Shown piece after piece: positions 1 to 8,543 of a stretch of 13,969 nt of DNA. The DNA is taken from contig JALOAP010000035.1 of the NCBI GenBank assembly GCA_023228745.1, positions 1 to 13,969 on the forward strand. Reading direction: 5' to 3'. The notes below the pieces were generated by a model. It ran no database searches and was not told the DNA's origin. It saw nothing but the letters and a program-made list of their open reading frames with translations. Position 1 is the first letter of the stretch. The number at the start of each line of letters is the position of its first letter. The translations under genes were made by a program, and so were the position numbers. The DNA comes from Dehalococcoidia bacterium. GTDB taxonomy: Bacteria; Chloroflexota; Dehalococcoidia; Tepidiformales; Tepidiformaceae.

Positions 1-8
1 TGCATGAT

Positions 9-164
9 GTATAACAGTTGACGGTATGGCCAGTAAGGGATTGTCCCGACAAGGGAGACCTTTGGCTAGGGCGATTTCCTATCAAGGTGCACGAAAGTTT
101 ATTAGATGCTGAAACGCTGAAACCCGCACTAACTCGGCAATAAAATATACCGCCTGTTATGCAC
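9..164 (-). other. attC-like recombination site
   Basis: Outer boxes GTATAACAG (9-17) and CTGTTATGC (154-162) pair over 9 positions, one of them T-G. Inner boxes GACGGTAT (20-27) and ATACCGC (147-153) pair over 7 with one extra base, A21. TT (18-19) is left unpaired. This is the R-spacer-L layout of attC with an extrahelical base. The 119-base loop holds a possible secondary hairpin (GCCA-gt-AAGG with CCTTTGGC, 31-66) and the tandem octamer GCTGAAAC twice (108-123). The single weak R pair (T10-G161) disappears if the outer core is replaced by the segment's own start, GTTATGC, as in a circular cassette. At about 154 bases it is slightly longer than typical attC sites. As I remember canonical sites, the extra base sits on the other arm, so polarity is uncertain. 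Confidence 0.6.
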
Positions 165-415
165 TGGCGGTTCTTGTCTGTCCGTAGGTTCCTGTCAAAT
201 TGCACTTTCATATTAAACTTGTCATTCGTTTCGTTTCATTTTCTTTTCTGTCTGTGTCGCCCGTGTGTTGGCGTGTTTTAATTTTTTTTCTTTTTAAGCG
301 TGGGAGAAAAATTTTGAAATTCTTCTCTTGGGCTGGCTTTGCAAGCTCTTTGACAAAGCTTTGGTTGAAGAGTTGGCTCGCGGGGCTTTGGCAATGTGCT
401 TGCAAATGCGCTGGC
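165..415. other. Non-coding 3' tail of the defence cassette
   Basis: This stretch of about 250 bases lies between the restriction gene and the attC-like site. On the minus strand it is rich in A and C, with short runs such as CATTGCCAAAGCCCC. It contains one copy of the 53-base repeat (346-398), an imperfect palindrome around 305-328 (gagaa...ttctc), and the 12-mer ATATTAAACTTG (210-221), which recurs inverted at the other end of the cassette. Open frames here have no gene-like composition and appear to be chance. I could not identify a factor-independent terminator. Confidence 0.6.
346..398 (+). repeat. 53-base direct repeat, left copy
   Basis: The copy aligns without gaps to 8611-8663 in the same orientation with 5 mismatches (48 of 53 identical). 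The first 21 bases, beginning CTCTTTGACAAAGC, are identical in both. It begins 18 bases before the stop codon of the restriction gene's outer flank and contains the palindrome CAAAGCTTTG. The two copies bracket the four-gene operon, just outside its first and last genes. Confidence 0.85.
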
Positions 416-3145
416 TTATTCAATTTTAGTCTGACTGTTTATTTTATCTACTAACTGCTTCAATGTTTTCGTTGTCTTTTTATCCACATTGAAGATTGCT
501 TGTTTAACTAGCAAATATTTCCATTCAAAACCTGTCTGTTCTGTTACTGCTTTGCACCAGCGTTCTATCGCTTTATTCTTGTTGTCAAGATCAGGATATT
601 CACGTCCTTTGGTTTCTAAAATCCAGAGTACCTTCTTCTTTCCGACTAATTGTACTGCTACAAAATCAGGAAAGTAATAGCGGATTGCACCAGAATTTGA
701 CAAGTAATCAATTCGGAAAATATCAGCTAATGCTGCAAATGCTTCAATGTCTGTTGCATTGTCAAGAAATTCAGCAAATTCAGCCTCAAATGGATTATAA
801 GTAGCTACAAAATTAAACACAGTTTTCTTCAATCTTATGTGACCCCGCCTCCAAGTGAATTTTGGTGTATCTGATAGCTTGATGCTTTTTCCTTTGACTT
901 TTACTTGCTTTTTCTCAACTGTGGCTTTCCCTATTTCTTTTGCCAAGAGTTCGATGATAGCCTCCTGAATAGAGAGTTCTCGCAGGACTTTCCTTAATTC
1001 TTCCTTTTCGATATCATCAATTTTAACCTCAAAGCATTTATTCAGAATGTAATCTTCACAAATCGGGTAAACAAACTGAAAGCAATCAGTCAAGCCTGCT
1101 TTCTTCATTACCTGCGAAACAATATATGAAGTAAGGTCCCTGCCTAATTCGAGAAACGCAGATTCAACAGCAGTCTGATGAACTTCAACGCCAAGGTTCA
1201 TCACTTCCATTTTTAAAAGCGTTTTCCTGTCTTCGCTTAATTTTGAAGATGAAAACAGTGAAGGAAATTTCTTGCCGTCAATTCCTGAAAGATTCTTATA
1301 TGCCCTGGTATATGAAAAGTCAGTAGCCGGAATCTCGATGTCATAAGGTAATCTCTTTTTCTCGGGTGCAATGGTAACAGGAAGTGGTGGCGGTGTTTTG
1401 GTTATGTTAATGCCAACTCCTTCGATCTCTAATTGTTTGACAATCTTCTCAAAGTTTTCATTACCGATTACCTCCAGCGTTTGGGTGCGATCAGGACTGA
1501 TATCTCTCATCAAACGTAAACCTCTGCCTATTGCCTGCTCCGGAAGTATTGCAGAATCAAAAGCTCGCAAGCCTAAAACAATGGTTACGTTCTGAACATC
1601 CCAGCCCTCACGAAGCATCAGAACACTAACAATTACCTTGATTTTGTTTTTTGAATTATCAACATCACGGGCTTCTTCCCGCAAACTTTCCAAATCACTT
1701 TTTTTGACATCACCTGAATTGTCAGTGTGAATAACCATGATTTCATCTTTATCAATTCCGTAGGTTGCTCCTCTTCGGGCAATTGATTCGGCAATTTTAT
1801 CAGCAAAGGCATTTTTTTCAGCCATGATAAAAAGCACAGGTTTCTTTTTCACACCTTTATATGCCTCGTTGTGTTCTTTCCAACGGGCAAGGGAAGCTGA
1901 AATCCAATCACCATATTTCTGAACCACATTGTCTTTTGTGATTTTTTCCGGGTCTTTCTTATTTACTGAGTGAACTATTAAAGGAACTTTTACAATGCGG
2001 TCTTCTACTGCCTGTGCTAATGGATAATCACAAATGATCCATGGGTAATAAGTGTTTTCGGGAGTTTTTGGGGTTGCAGAAAAATCAACCCACATCTTTA
2101 ATCCGCCCGGTAAGTTTTTGTGAATAGCAAGCAAACTTTCATTCCATTTTAATTCATCATCGTGCACATGGTGTGCCTCATCATTCATCACCAACAGATT
2201 GTCGAGTTCTTTAATTCTTTCAAGCAAAGTTTGTGGAGATTTTCCCGGGTCAGTTTGCGGTTTACGGCCAAGAATGGCTTCTATGATTGTATTCGGGTTA
2301 AATTCTTTAGTGCGGCTTTCGTAAAGCTGATGAATATTATTAAGAATGAAGTTGTTCTCGGCTGCCAATGGGCTTTCATCATTTCGGAGTTTGATATTCA
2401 ATTTCCACTTTGATTTCCATGAGCCCGGAATAAAAGGAAGCTTTTCAAATATCTCTCCGTTTTTGAAATCTTTTGCCAAACGTTCGTAAACTATCACATT
2501 GGGCGCAACGAGCAGAAAGTTATTGGCATAGCGCCTGTCTTTTTCTCTTAAGCGATTGAAATAACTCCAAACCACCACGAACGCCATTACAAAGGTTTTT
2601 CCTGAACCCGTTGCCATCTTAACAGCATACCGCAACAAGTCTTTTTCCGGCAACTCCTGCTCGCCTTCCTGGTCTTTTTCGGGGAAATATCTTTTTACTT
2701 TTCGTTTGCCTTCTAAATCTTCACTGAATTCAACGGTTGAAGCAAACAGATTTCCACTAAACTTTTCATGGTACTTTTGGATAAGCGGAATTACATCAGT
2801 GAACTTTTTTATTTCATAAAGATAAATGATGGTTTCTACAGCTTCGCGCTGGCAGAAATAGAAATGGAATGGTTCGTTGCCAAATACCGGAGGGTGCGAC
2901 TGATCGAACCAAAATGCCAGCAATTCCTGAGATGTAGTTGTAGCTCCCGGATAACCGTCATTTCTCCATTTATCAATTTCCGAACGGAGTTTATTCACCA
3001 GAAGCATCTTACTTGGCCTGCGACCTGGAACCAATTCATATTCGTTGGCCGTTTTCTTTTTCAGATAACTTATTGGTACTTCCCACGGGTTGCGGTCTTC
3101 GATGTAAGGAAGTGTTTTATCGTATTGAACTATTGATTGTGGCAT
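416..3145 (-). CDS. Type III-like restriction endonuclease (Res), DEAD/DEAH helicase with C-terminal PD-(D/E)XK nuclease; BPTD_3080-like
   Basis: This 909-residue protein is probably the DNA translocase and cleavage subunit that acts with the preceding methyltransferase on unmodified foreign DNA. Superfamily 2 motifs are in order: Walker A ATGSGKT (178-184), Walker B DEAHH (322-326), SATP (356-359), REGWDV (512-517) and QAIGRGLR (537-544). Near the C-terminus, FPDF (825-828) and ETK (844-846) form a PD-(D/E)XK nuclease core, so both motor and nuclease look intact. The N-terminal FYFCQREA (around 96-102) followed by a TIIYLYE-like stretch resembles the family annotated as BPTD_3080 restriction endonucleases; that is recognition from memory. 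Its ATG lies 2 bases after the mod stop, so translation is probably coupled. No Shine-Dalgarno site is visible. It is the last gene of the operon. DNA specificity presumably comes from Mod. Confidence 0.9.
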   Translation of the reverse strand: MPQSIVQYDKTLPYIEDRNPWEVPISYLKKKTANEYELVPGRRPSKMLLVNKLRSEIDKWRNDGYPGATTTSQELLAFWFDQSHPPVFGNEPFHFYFCQREAVETIIYLYEIKKFTDVIPLIQKYHEKFSGNLFASTVEFSEDLEGKRKVKRYFPEKDQEGEQELPEKDLLRYAVKMATGSGKTFVMAFVVVWSYFNRLREKDRRYANNFLLVAPNVIVYERLAKDFKNGEIFEKLPFIPGSWKSKWKLNIKLRNDESPLAAENNFILNNIHQLYESRTKEFNPNTIIEAILGRKPQTDPGKSPQTLLERIKELDNLLVMNDEAHHVHDDELKWNESLLAIHKNLPGGLKMWVDFSATPKTPENTYYPWIICDYPLAQAVEDRIVKVPLIVHSVNKKDPEKITKDNVVQKYGDWISASLARWKEHNEAYKGVKKKPVLFIMAEKNAFADKIAESIARRGATYGIDKDEIMVIHTDNSGDVKKSDLESLREEARDVDNSKNKIKVIVSVLMLREGWDVQNVTIVLGLRAFDSAILPEQAIGRGLRLMRDISPDRTQTLEVIGNENFEKIVKQLEIEGVGINITKTPPPLPVTIAPEKKRLPYDIEIPATDFSYTRAYKNLSGIDGKKFPSLFSSSKLSEDRKTLLKMEVMNLGVEVHQTAVESAFLELGRDLTSYIVSQVMKKAGLTDCFQFVYPICEDYILNKCFEVKIDDIEKEELRKVLRELSIQEAIIELLAKEIGKATVEKKQVKVKGKSIKLSDTPKFTWRRGHIRLKKTVFNFVATYNPFEAEFAEFLDNATDIEAFAALADIFRIDYLSNSGAIRYYFPDFVAVQLVGKKKVLWILETKGREYPDLDNKNKAIERWCKAVTEQTGFEWKYLLVKQAIFNVDKKTTKTLKQLVDKINSQTKIE

Positions 3146-3147
3146 GG

Positions 3148-5004
3148 CTATTTCACTTTTATTTCATAAACCTGAGAGGTGTCAATTCCGAAAATATCAA
3201 TGATTTTCACAAAGATTTTGTAAGTGCCCGCTTTCGGGTACTCATAGTCAGCAACAAGCCGGAGTTTGCGTTCCTGCTTGGTGCGGTAGCTGGTCCATCC
3301 GTTGTTGAAAGTGTCGTTTTGAAATTCAAAATCAACAGCCCAGTAATCAATCCAGTCGCTCCATTTTTTAATGCTTTCTTTTACATCAGGAGGAATTAAA
3401 TCGGTATGAGGTATTACAAAATCTTCCAGTTTAACTTTTGCTTTAAGTCCTTTGCTTTCAATTTCTGTTTTGAAGTAAGCCAGTTCAAAAAACTTCACAT
3501 CGCCTTTGCCGGATGACTGCGGGTCAATAGCATCCATAGGAATAATGCGTAATTTGAGCCGAACAGCCATTTGTTTTGCTACTTCCTGTATGGCATCGTT
3601 TAAGCCCATTTCCCATTCCCAGCCCAAAACATGAAGTTCCTTTAATCCCATTTCTTTCGTGTCTTTTAAAGCATCTGTTACCTCTTGTATAGTAACAGGA
3701 GCATCCACAGCACCAATATAAACCAGGGCATTGCCTTTCTTGCCGTGTATATGCGATGAACCGGTAATAGGTTCGGCTCCATAAAGTTTTAAAATGAAAG
3801 CAAGGTATTCATACAATGCCTGTTTTTCATCCTTTTTCCCAAATGCCTTTATCTGCCAAAATTGACGTTCGTATTTACCAAGATTAAGAATTTCAAATGG
3901 TCTAACTTTCTTACCATATTTTTTTCCTTCATCGGTTAAATTCTTGCTGTGCTCTATTTCTAATAAGCGTTTGCGGGTGATATGAATGGAATAACGTCCG
4001 AGATCTACTCCAATCCAGCGTCTAGCTAATTTCTCTGCAACAGCACATGTAGTACCGCTACCACAGAAGAAATCAGCTACTAAATCACCTTCATCAGAGC
4101 AGGCTTCAATTATCTTTTTTACCAAAGCTTCTGGTTTTTGAGTTGGATAATATACTCTTTCATTATTTGTTGATTTAAGAGGATAAATATCTGTCCAAAC
4201 ATCAACAGGATTAACAAAAGAATACCACATACCCTTTTCATCATCATAGAATTCTTCATAATGCTCACCATAATCATATTTCTTTAAATGATAAGATATT
4301 TCTTTTATAAGATTAAATATTCGCTTATTACTTTTCTGATAAAATAAGATATTATCATGTTTTCGAGCCCAAAATTCCTTCGAATTACCTGCGGTTCTGT
4401 ATGCCCAGATTAACTCATTCACAAGGTTATCTTGACCAAATATTTCATCACAAATTAATCTAAATTGAGAAATAGCCCGATAATCAGCATGAATAAAAAT
4501 TGCCCCTTTAGGAGAAAGCAAATCATTCATTAATTGCAATCTTTCGTACATCATAGTTATTAAGCTTTCAAATCCATTTCCCCATGTATCGCGATATGCT
4601 TTTTCTTCTAAAACAGAATGTTCTTTGTGAATTGATTCGCCTTTATCCCCGACAAGTACATCTAAGGTAAAATCAGCACCTGTAGCAAAAGGTGGGTCAA
4701 TGTAAATAAGGTCAATTTTACCTGCAAACTTTTCAAGAAGACTGCTCATAACAAATTTATTGTCGCCCCAGATGAGTTTATTTTTCCAGCCGTCCTCAAA
4801 GGTGCTGCCTTCATCGCCTTTCCAGATATCAAAAAGAGTTGTTTGTATAGGTACTTCATCACCTTTTTCAATCCTTGGCTCATTAATGCTTTCCACAATT
4901 TGAAAAGGAAAGGGACCGGGTTTTTCAACGGGTACAAGTTTGCCTTCATCATCGTATTTGCCACGCCAAACGAGTTCGGTTTTTTTAATTTCAATTTTGC
5001 TCAT
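3148..5004 (-). CDS. Site-specific DNA methyltransferase, adenine-N6, beta class (Mod) with C-terminal beta-sandwich-like tail
   Basis: This 618-residue protein should methylate adenine in the recognition sequence and protect self DNA. The catalytic motif DPPF (103-106) precedes the AdoMet-binding motif DFFCGSGTT (311-319), the order of beta-class enzymes including Type III Mod proteins. The part between them (about 149-288) should be the target recognition domain; its DNA is clearly AT-richer than the rest of the gene. After about residue 370 come some 250 further residues. The last 80 contain DYWAVDFEF, WTSYRTKQ and YKIFVKIIDIFG, resembling a PKD/Ig-like beta-sandwich strand pattern (inference). 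It lies 9 bases after the helicase-nuclease gene and 2 bases before res. No Shine-Dalgarno site. A phase-variable simple repeat, common in some mod genes, was not seen. Confidence 0.92.
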   Translation of the reverse strand: MSKIEIKKTELVWRGKYDDEGKLVPVEKPGPFPFQIVESINEPRIEKGDEVPIQTTLFDIWKGDEGSTFEDGWKNKLIWGDNKFVMSSLLEKFAGKIDLIYIDPPFATGADFTLDVLVGDKGESIHKEHSVLEEKAYRDTWGNGFESLITMMYERLQLMNDLLSPKGAIFIHADYRAISQFRLICDEIFGQDNLVNELIWAYRTAGNSKEFWARKHDNILFYQKSNKRIFNLIKEISYHLKKYDYGEHYEEFYDDEKGMWYSFVNPVDVWTDIYPLKSTNNERVYYPTQKPEALVKKIIEACSDEGDLVADFFCGSGTTCAVAEKLARRWIGVDLGRYSIHITRKRLLEIEHSKNLTDEGKKYGKKVRPFEILNLGKYERQFWQIKAFGKKDEKQALYEYLAFILKLYGAEPITGSSHIHGKKGNALVYIGAVDAPVTIQEVTDALKDTKEMGLKELHVLGWEWEMGLNDAIQEVAKQMAVRLKLRIIPMDAIDPQSSGKGDVKFFELAYFKTEIESKGLKAKVKLEDFVIPHTDLIPPDVKESIKKWSDWIDYWAVDFEFQNDTFNNGWTSYRTKQERKLRLVADYEYPKAGTYKIFVKIIDIFGIDTSQVYEIKVK

Positions 5005-5013
5005 ATTGTTACA

Positions 5014-7845
5014 TTATTTAGTTTCAACTCTGCAAAAGTGTTTGAAGTCACATTCCTTGCACACTTTTGTTTTATCGGGTTTGGTTTTAATTTCAAAATC
5101 TTTGTTTATAATACATTTTGCTACCGTATCAAAGTGTTTGCCTGCTGCTTCAACCAATTTTTCATCATAATTAATTTCCATCAGTGCATCTTTACGGTTG
5201 TCTTCGGCTGTCCAGTAAATGTATAATCTTTCAGGGTCTTTTTGGTAGCGTTCTTTCAGAATATGTGCATACACATGAAGTTGATAGCGATATTTCTCCA
5301 AAACAGCATCATTCTTCACAGGACGTGGCTGGCTTTTAAAATCCAAAACTTCAAGCTTATCATCTTTTCCTAATAAAAGATCAACCTTGCCATTAATAAT
5401 GTAGTCGTCCTTTTCATAGGACACATCAATTTCGGTTTCAATTACTCTGTTAAGCAAATCTTTGTTATTTATGAAATAATTTAAACAGTGTCTTAAAGCC
5501 CCTTGCTTTGGCAAGATTCCAAGAGGTCTATAACCATTTGCAAGAAGCCCTTTATAGTTATTTTCAAAATCTTCGGAAATGATTTTCTCCATCACTTTTT
5601 CACCATCCAGGATTCTCCGATGAAGGTCTTCAATGGTTTGGTGAACCAGAGTACCAAATAACAACTGCCCGGAACGGCTCGGTGTAAATTCGTATTCCTT
5701 GTAAAACAGGTATTGCCTTGGACAGGTTTCGTAAATATTGATATGCGATGTGAGGGACAATGATTTTTTAGGAACATAGGGGTCTTTTGATTCAAATCGC
5801 TGTGCTTTCAGGGTTTCCTTTTTAACGTGAGGCCATTGGTCAAGCCCCTCCCAAACAGAATCAAAAATATCCTTTGGTTCTCCACTGCTTGACAGTACCA
5901 GAATTTTCTGAGGTCTTGAGAAAGCTACATAAAACAGGCGTGCATGGTCAAACTGAGTAATCCGGTTTTCCGGCTCAAATACTGCCCTTGTATAAAAGGG
6001 TGAAAGGAAACGGTCGGTTTGCTTATTCACGCTATACTGTTTATCCAAAGAACTAACAACCACAACAGGAAATTCAAGACCTTTAGACTGATGGATGGTC
6101 ATAATCTGAACATAACCCTTTGGAATAGGATTGTTTTCATCTTCATACTCGTTCTGTCCTGTATTAAAAAGAAGATTAAAAAAACTGTTGAAAAGGCGGT
6201 ATTTGGCGGCAACCTTATTCTTTGCATTAATAAGCGGAATATGATAATAAGTCATATATGAGCTGACAAGAGAAGAAAACTGCGATAGGTTTCTGGCAGC
6301 ATTTTCATCTTTTAAATATTCGCTGAACGGAGCATAAGCAAAAAGTTGGTAAGGGATATCGGAAGGTAGTTCATCAAGACTTTCTTTGTCTTTTAAAATA
6401 TTTATTTTTTCGTTCATCAGCCGGATATATGCTCCCAAAGGTTTTAAAGCATATTTGCCCAGAAGCTGGATTCCTTCGTTTATAATTTCCTTGTGTGAGT
6501 AATTATCAAGGTCACTGCCAACAAACTCGAATATCAAGGCATAGCAAGCAATTAAAAGTTTAATTTCTTCATTTTCGAAATATGCTTTTGCCCGAGGACA
6601 AAATGCTTTTATGTTCTTATTGTTTAGTGCGGTAATGAATGGCTCGCTGTGTTCTAATTTCACACTTCGCAATAACAAGGCAACATCACTGGGGTCGTTT
6701 ATTACTTTATTTTTTAGTAAATACTCTATCATGTCAGCAAAACGTTCGGCTTCAGCTCTTGCAGTATCGGCCCAAATACAAAACACAGCTGGGTAGTCAG
6801 GTGAGACTGTTGAGTTTGCAGGAATTACTTCTTTGCCAGGATACCGGAAAGGAACTTTACCTTTCGGATTTGTCCAGTCAATCTGCTGCATGAATGCATT
6901 GTAATGTTCAATAATAGTTTCATGGGAGCGGAAGTTTTCAAGTAATTTTATTCTTCTGCATTTTTTAAAATGTGTTTCAAATTCAAGAATATTACGAACT
7001 GTAGCTCCTCTGAACCGATATAATGCCTGGTCTTCATCTCCGACAACTGTTATGTTATTATGCGGTTTGACCAGCGTTAAAGCAATTTGCTCCTGTATGA
7101 AATTTGTATCCTGATACTCGTCAATGAGCATGTATTTGATTGTACCGGCAATTTTATCTCTGGTTGTTTTATTCTGCAGCAGGTCATAGAAAATCCTTTG
7201 TTGGAAGGAAAAATCAACACGATTATTTTCAAACATCAGGTTACGATAACTTTTGTAGGATTCTCCAAGTTGTTGCAAGAAATCATCTGAGGAGTCTGTT
7301 AAATCATCAGGGTCAATAATCTCTTCAGTAATCTTATCATAAAAATTTTTGATGCGACCAATCGTATCCCATTTGCCTTTCCATCTGCCGAAATATTTCT
7401 CTCTATCATGAAAAGGTTCAATAATGGTTTCAAAATGCTCATTAATAAACAGAGAGCAAGTAAGATCGTCAAGTACGGTATAGTTTTTCTTGAGAGGTGT
7501 TTGTTTAATAAAAGTATTGTTAAAGCTGTCGCAGATACCGTGAATCGTGCCGGTAATTAGTTCATGCAGGTTTATTTTTTCGCCTAATCTTTTAGAAAAT
7601 AAACTTAATCGGTCACGCAATTCAAAAGCTGATTTTTCAGTAAAAGTAGTCAGTACAATTTCTGATGGCTTTGCTTTTCCTGAAAGAATCAAATACAAAG
7701 TCCTTAAAACAAGAGTGTAGGTTTTTCCGGTGCCCGGACCGGCAATAATTAATGTTGGTCCATCAGTTTCAAAAACTGCCTTTTGCTTCTCTTTATCAGA
7801 GCCAAGTCCAAAAGTTTCGATAAATTTAGTTTGCAGTTCTGTCAT
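5014..7845 (-). CDS. UvrD/AddA-like superfamily 1 helicase fused to a RecB/Cas4-like PD-(D/E)XK nuclease with Fe-S cysteines
   Basis: The protein has 943 residues. Helicase motifs: Walker A GPGTGKT (36-42), TTFTEKSA-type motif Ia (66-73), IDEYQDT (241-247), GDEDQALYRFRGA (269-281), TIHQSKGLEF (583-592), and LFYVAFSRP (637-645). From about residue 700 a nuclease follows: H735 in LVHQTIED, D822 in GKVDLL, D835 and K837 in LDFKSQ, and a YRYQLHVYA helix at 852-860. C708, C929, C932 and C938 have the spacing of AddB/Cas4-type Fe-S nucleases. Both activities look intact, so it could unwind and degrade DNA ends, for example products of Res cleavage (inference). The fusion joins features usually split between AddA and AddB. 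The ATG lies 2 bases after the radC stop; the mod ATG is 9 bases downstream. No Shine-Dalgarno site. Confidence 0.92.
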   Translation of the reverse strand: MTELQTKFIETFGLGSDKEKQKAVFETDGPTLIIAGPGTGKTYTLVLRTLYLILSGKAKPSEIVLTTFTEKSAFELRDRLSLFSKRLGEKINLHELITGTIHGICDSFNNTFIKQTPLKKNYTVLDDLTCSLFINEHFETIIEPFHDREKYFGRWKGKWDTIGRIKNFYDKITEEIIDPDDLTDSSDDFLQQLGESYKSYRNLMFENNRVDFSFQQRIFYDLLQNKTTRDKIAGTIKYMLIDEYQDTNFIQEQIALTLVKPHNNITVVGDEDQALYRFRGATVRNILEFETHFKKCRRIKLLENFRSHETIIEHYNAFMQQIDWTNPKGKVPFRYPGKEVIPANSTVSPDYPAVFCIWADTARAEAERFADMIEYLLKNKVINDPSDVALLLRSVKLEHSEPFITALNNKNIKAFCPRAKAYFENEEIKLLIACYALIFEFVGSDLDNYSHKEIINEGIQLLGKYALKPLGAYIRLMNEKINILKDKESLDELPSDIPYQLFAYAPFSEYLKDENAARNLSQFSSLVSSYMTYYHIPLINAKNKVAAKYRLFNSFFNLLFNTGQNEYEDENNPIPKGYVQIMTIHQSKGLEFPVVVVSSLDKQYSVNKQTDRFLSPFYTRAVFEPENRITQFDHARLFYVAFSRPQKILVLSSSGEPKDIFDSVWEGLDQWPHVKKETLKAQRFESKDPYVPKKSLSLTSHINIYETCPRQYLFYKEYEFTPSRSGQLLFGTLVHQTIEDLHRRILDGEKVMEKIISEDFENNYKGLLANGYRPLGILPKQGALRHCLNYFINNKDLLNRVIETEIDVSYEKDDYIINGKVDLLLGKDDKLEVLDFKSQPRPVKNDAVLEKYRYQLHVYAHILKERYQKDPERLYIYWTAEDNRKDALMEINYDEKLVEAAGKHFDTVAKCIINKDFEIKTKPDKTKVCKECDFKHFCRVETK

Positions 7846-7847
7846 AA

Positions 7848-8543
7848 TTAAAGGAGCTTATTTTCTTTGAAACTGAAATACTTGTCTTCGGCTACTATGA
7901 TGTGGTCATAAATTGATATATTCAGAACTCTTGCAGGAATTTCAATTGCTTTTGTAATGGAGATGTCTTGTTCTGATGCCTGAGGATTTCCGTTTGGATG
8001 ATTATGCAGCAGTAAAAGTGAACTGGCTCCGTTTTTCATCGCTTTTTCAATCACTTGTTTTGGATAAACAGGAGTTTTGTCAGACAGCCCTTTTGAAATC
8101 AGGTTTTCTTTTATTATAGCCTGTTTGCTGTCAAGGGAAATTATCCAGAATTCCTCGTTCGGCTGAAATCCAAGTTTTGCTTTACAGTAGCTGATTAATT
8201 CTTCTTTTGACTGTGTTACAGGTAATTGCTCAGCTTGCTGCTTATAATAGAGCAGAGAAACCTCTTTAATGAATTTACGAAGTGCAAGAGCTTTATCTTT
8301 GAAAAAAGGAATCTGACTTAATTCTTTCTCATCAGCATCAAAAAAACCTTTAACTGAACCGAATTTATCTATTGCTACTTTTGCTGCTGGCTTTACATCT
8401 TTTTGAGGAATTACGAATGTGAGAAATAACTCAATTATTTCATAGGGCTGTAAACCGCTTATTCCTTGCTGAATAAAACGATCTCTTAACCTGCTCCGAT
8501 GGGCAATGTAATGAGGTTTATCTGTATTGCTTTTATTAGTCAT
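7848..8543 (-). CDS. RadC-like protein with MPN+/JAMM domain
   Basis: This 231-residue protein is close to usual RadC length. The first 90 residues are helical and resemble the helix-hairpin-helix region of RadC. The C-terminal half carries the metal-binding signature LLHNHPNGNPQASEQD, with H180, H182 and D193, followed by YDHIIV and KYFSFKE, all typical of RadC. The biochemical role of RadC is unsettled; it is frequent on bacterial mobile elements and was wrongly linked to a recA-like repair function early on. It is the first gene of the operon, 298 bases from the cassette boundary and 2 bases before the helicase-nuclease gene. A GAAG eight bases before the ATG is at most a weak ribosome site. 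A role in processing or signalling within the defence module is possible but inferred only from position. Confidence 0.92.
   Translation of the reverse strand: MTNKSNTDKPHYIAHRSRLRDRFIQQGISGLQPYEIIELFLTFVIPQKDVKPAAKVAIDKFGSVKGFFDADEKELSQIPFFKDKALALRKFIKEVSLLYYKQQAEQLPVTQSKEELISYCKAKLGFQPNEEFWIISLDSKQAIIKENLISKGLSDKTPVYPKQVIEKAMKNGASSLLLLHNHPNGNPQASEQDISITKAIEIPARVLNISIYDHIIVAEDKYFSFKENKLL

Noticed and set aside
28..90. End of a group II intron, suggested by GC-rich hairpins and GTGC motifs
   Set aside because: No domain V-like hairpin or reverse transcriptase was found, and the hairpins lie inside the attC-like loop.
208..423. 71-codon open frame on the minus strand in the cassette tail
   Set aside because: A/C-rich, built on the 53-base repeat and low-complexity sequence, no ribosome site and no recognisable family.
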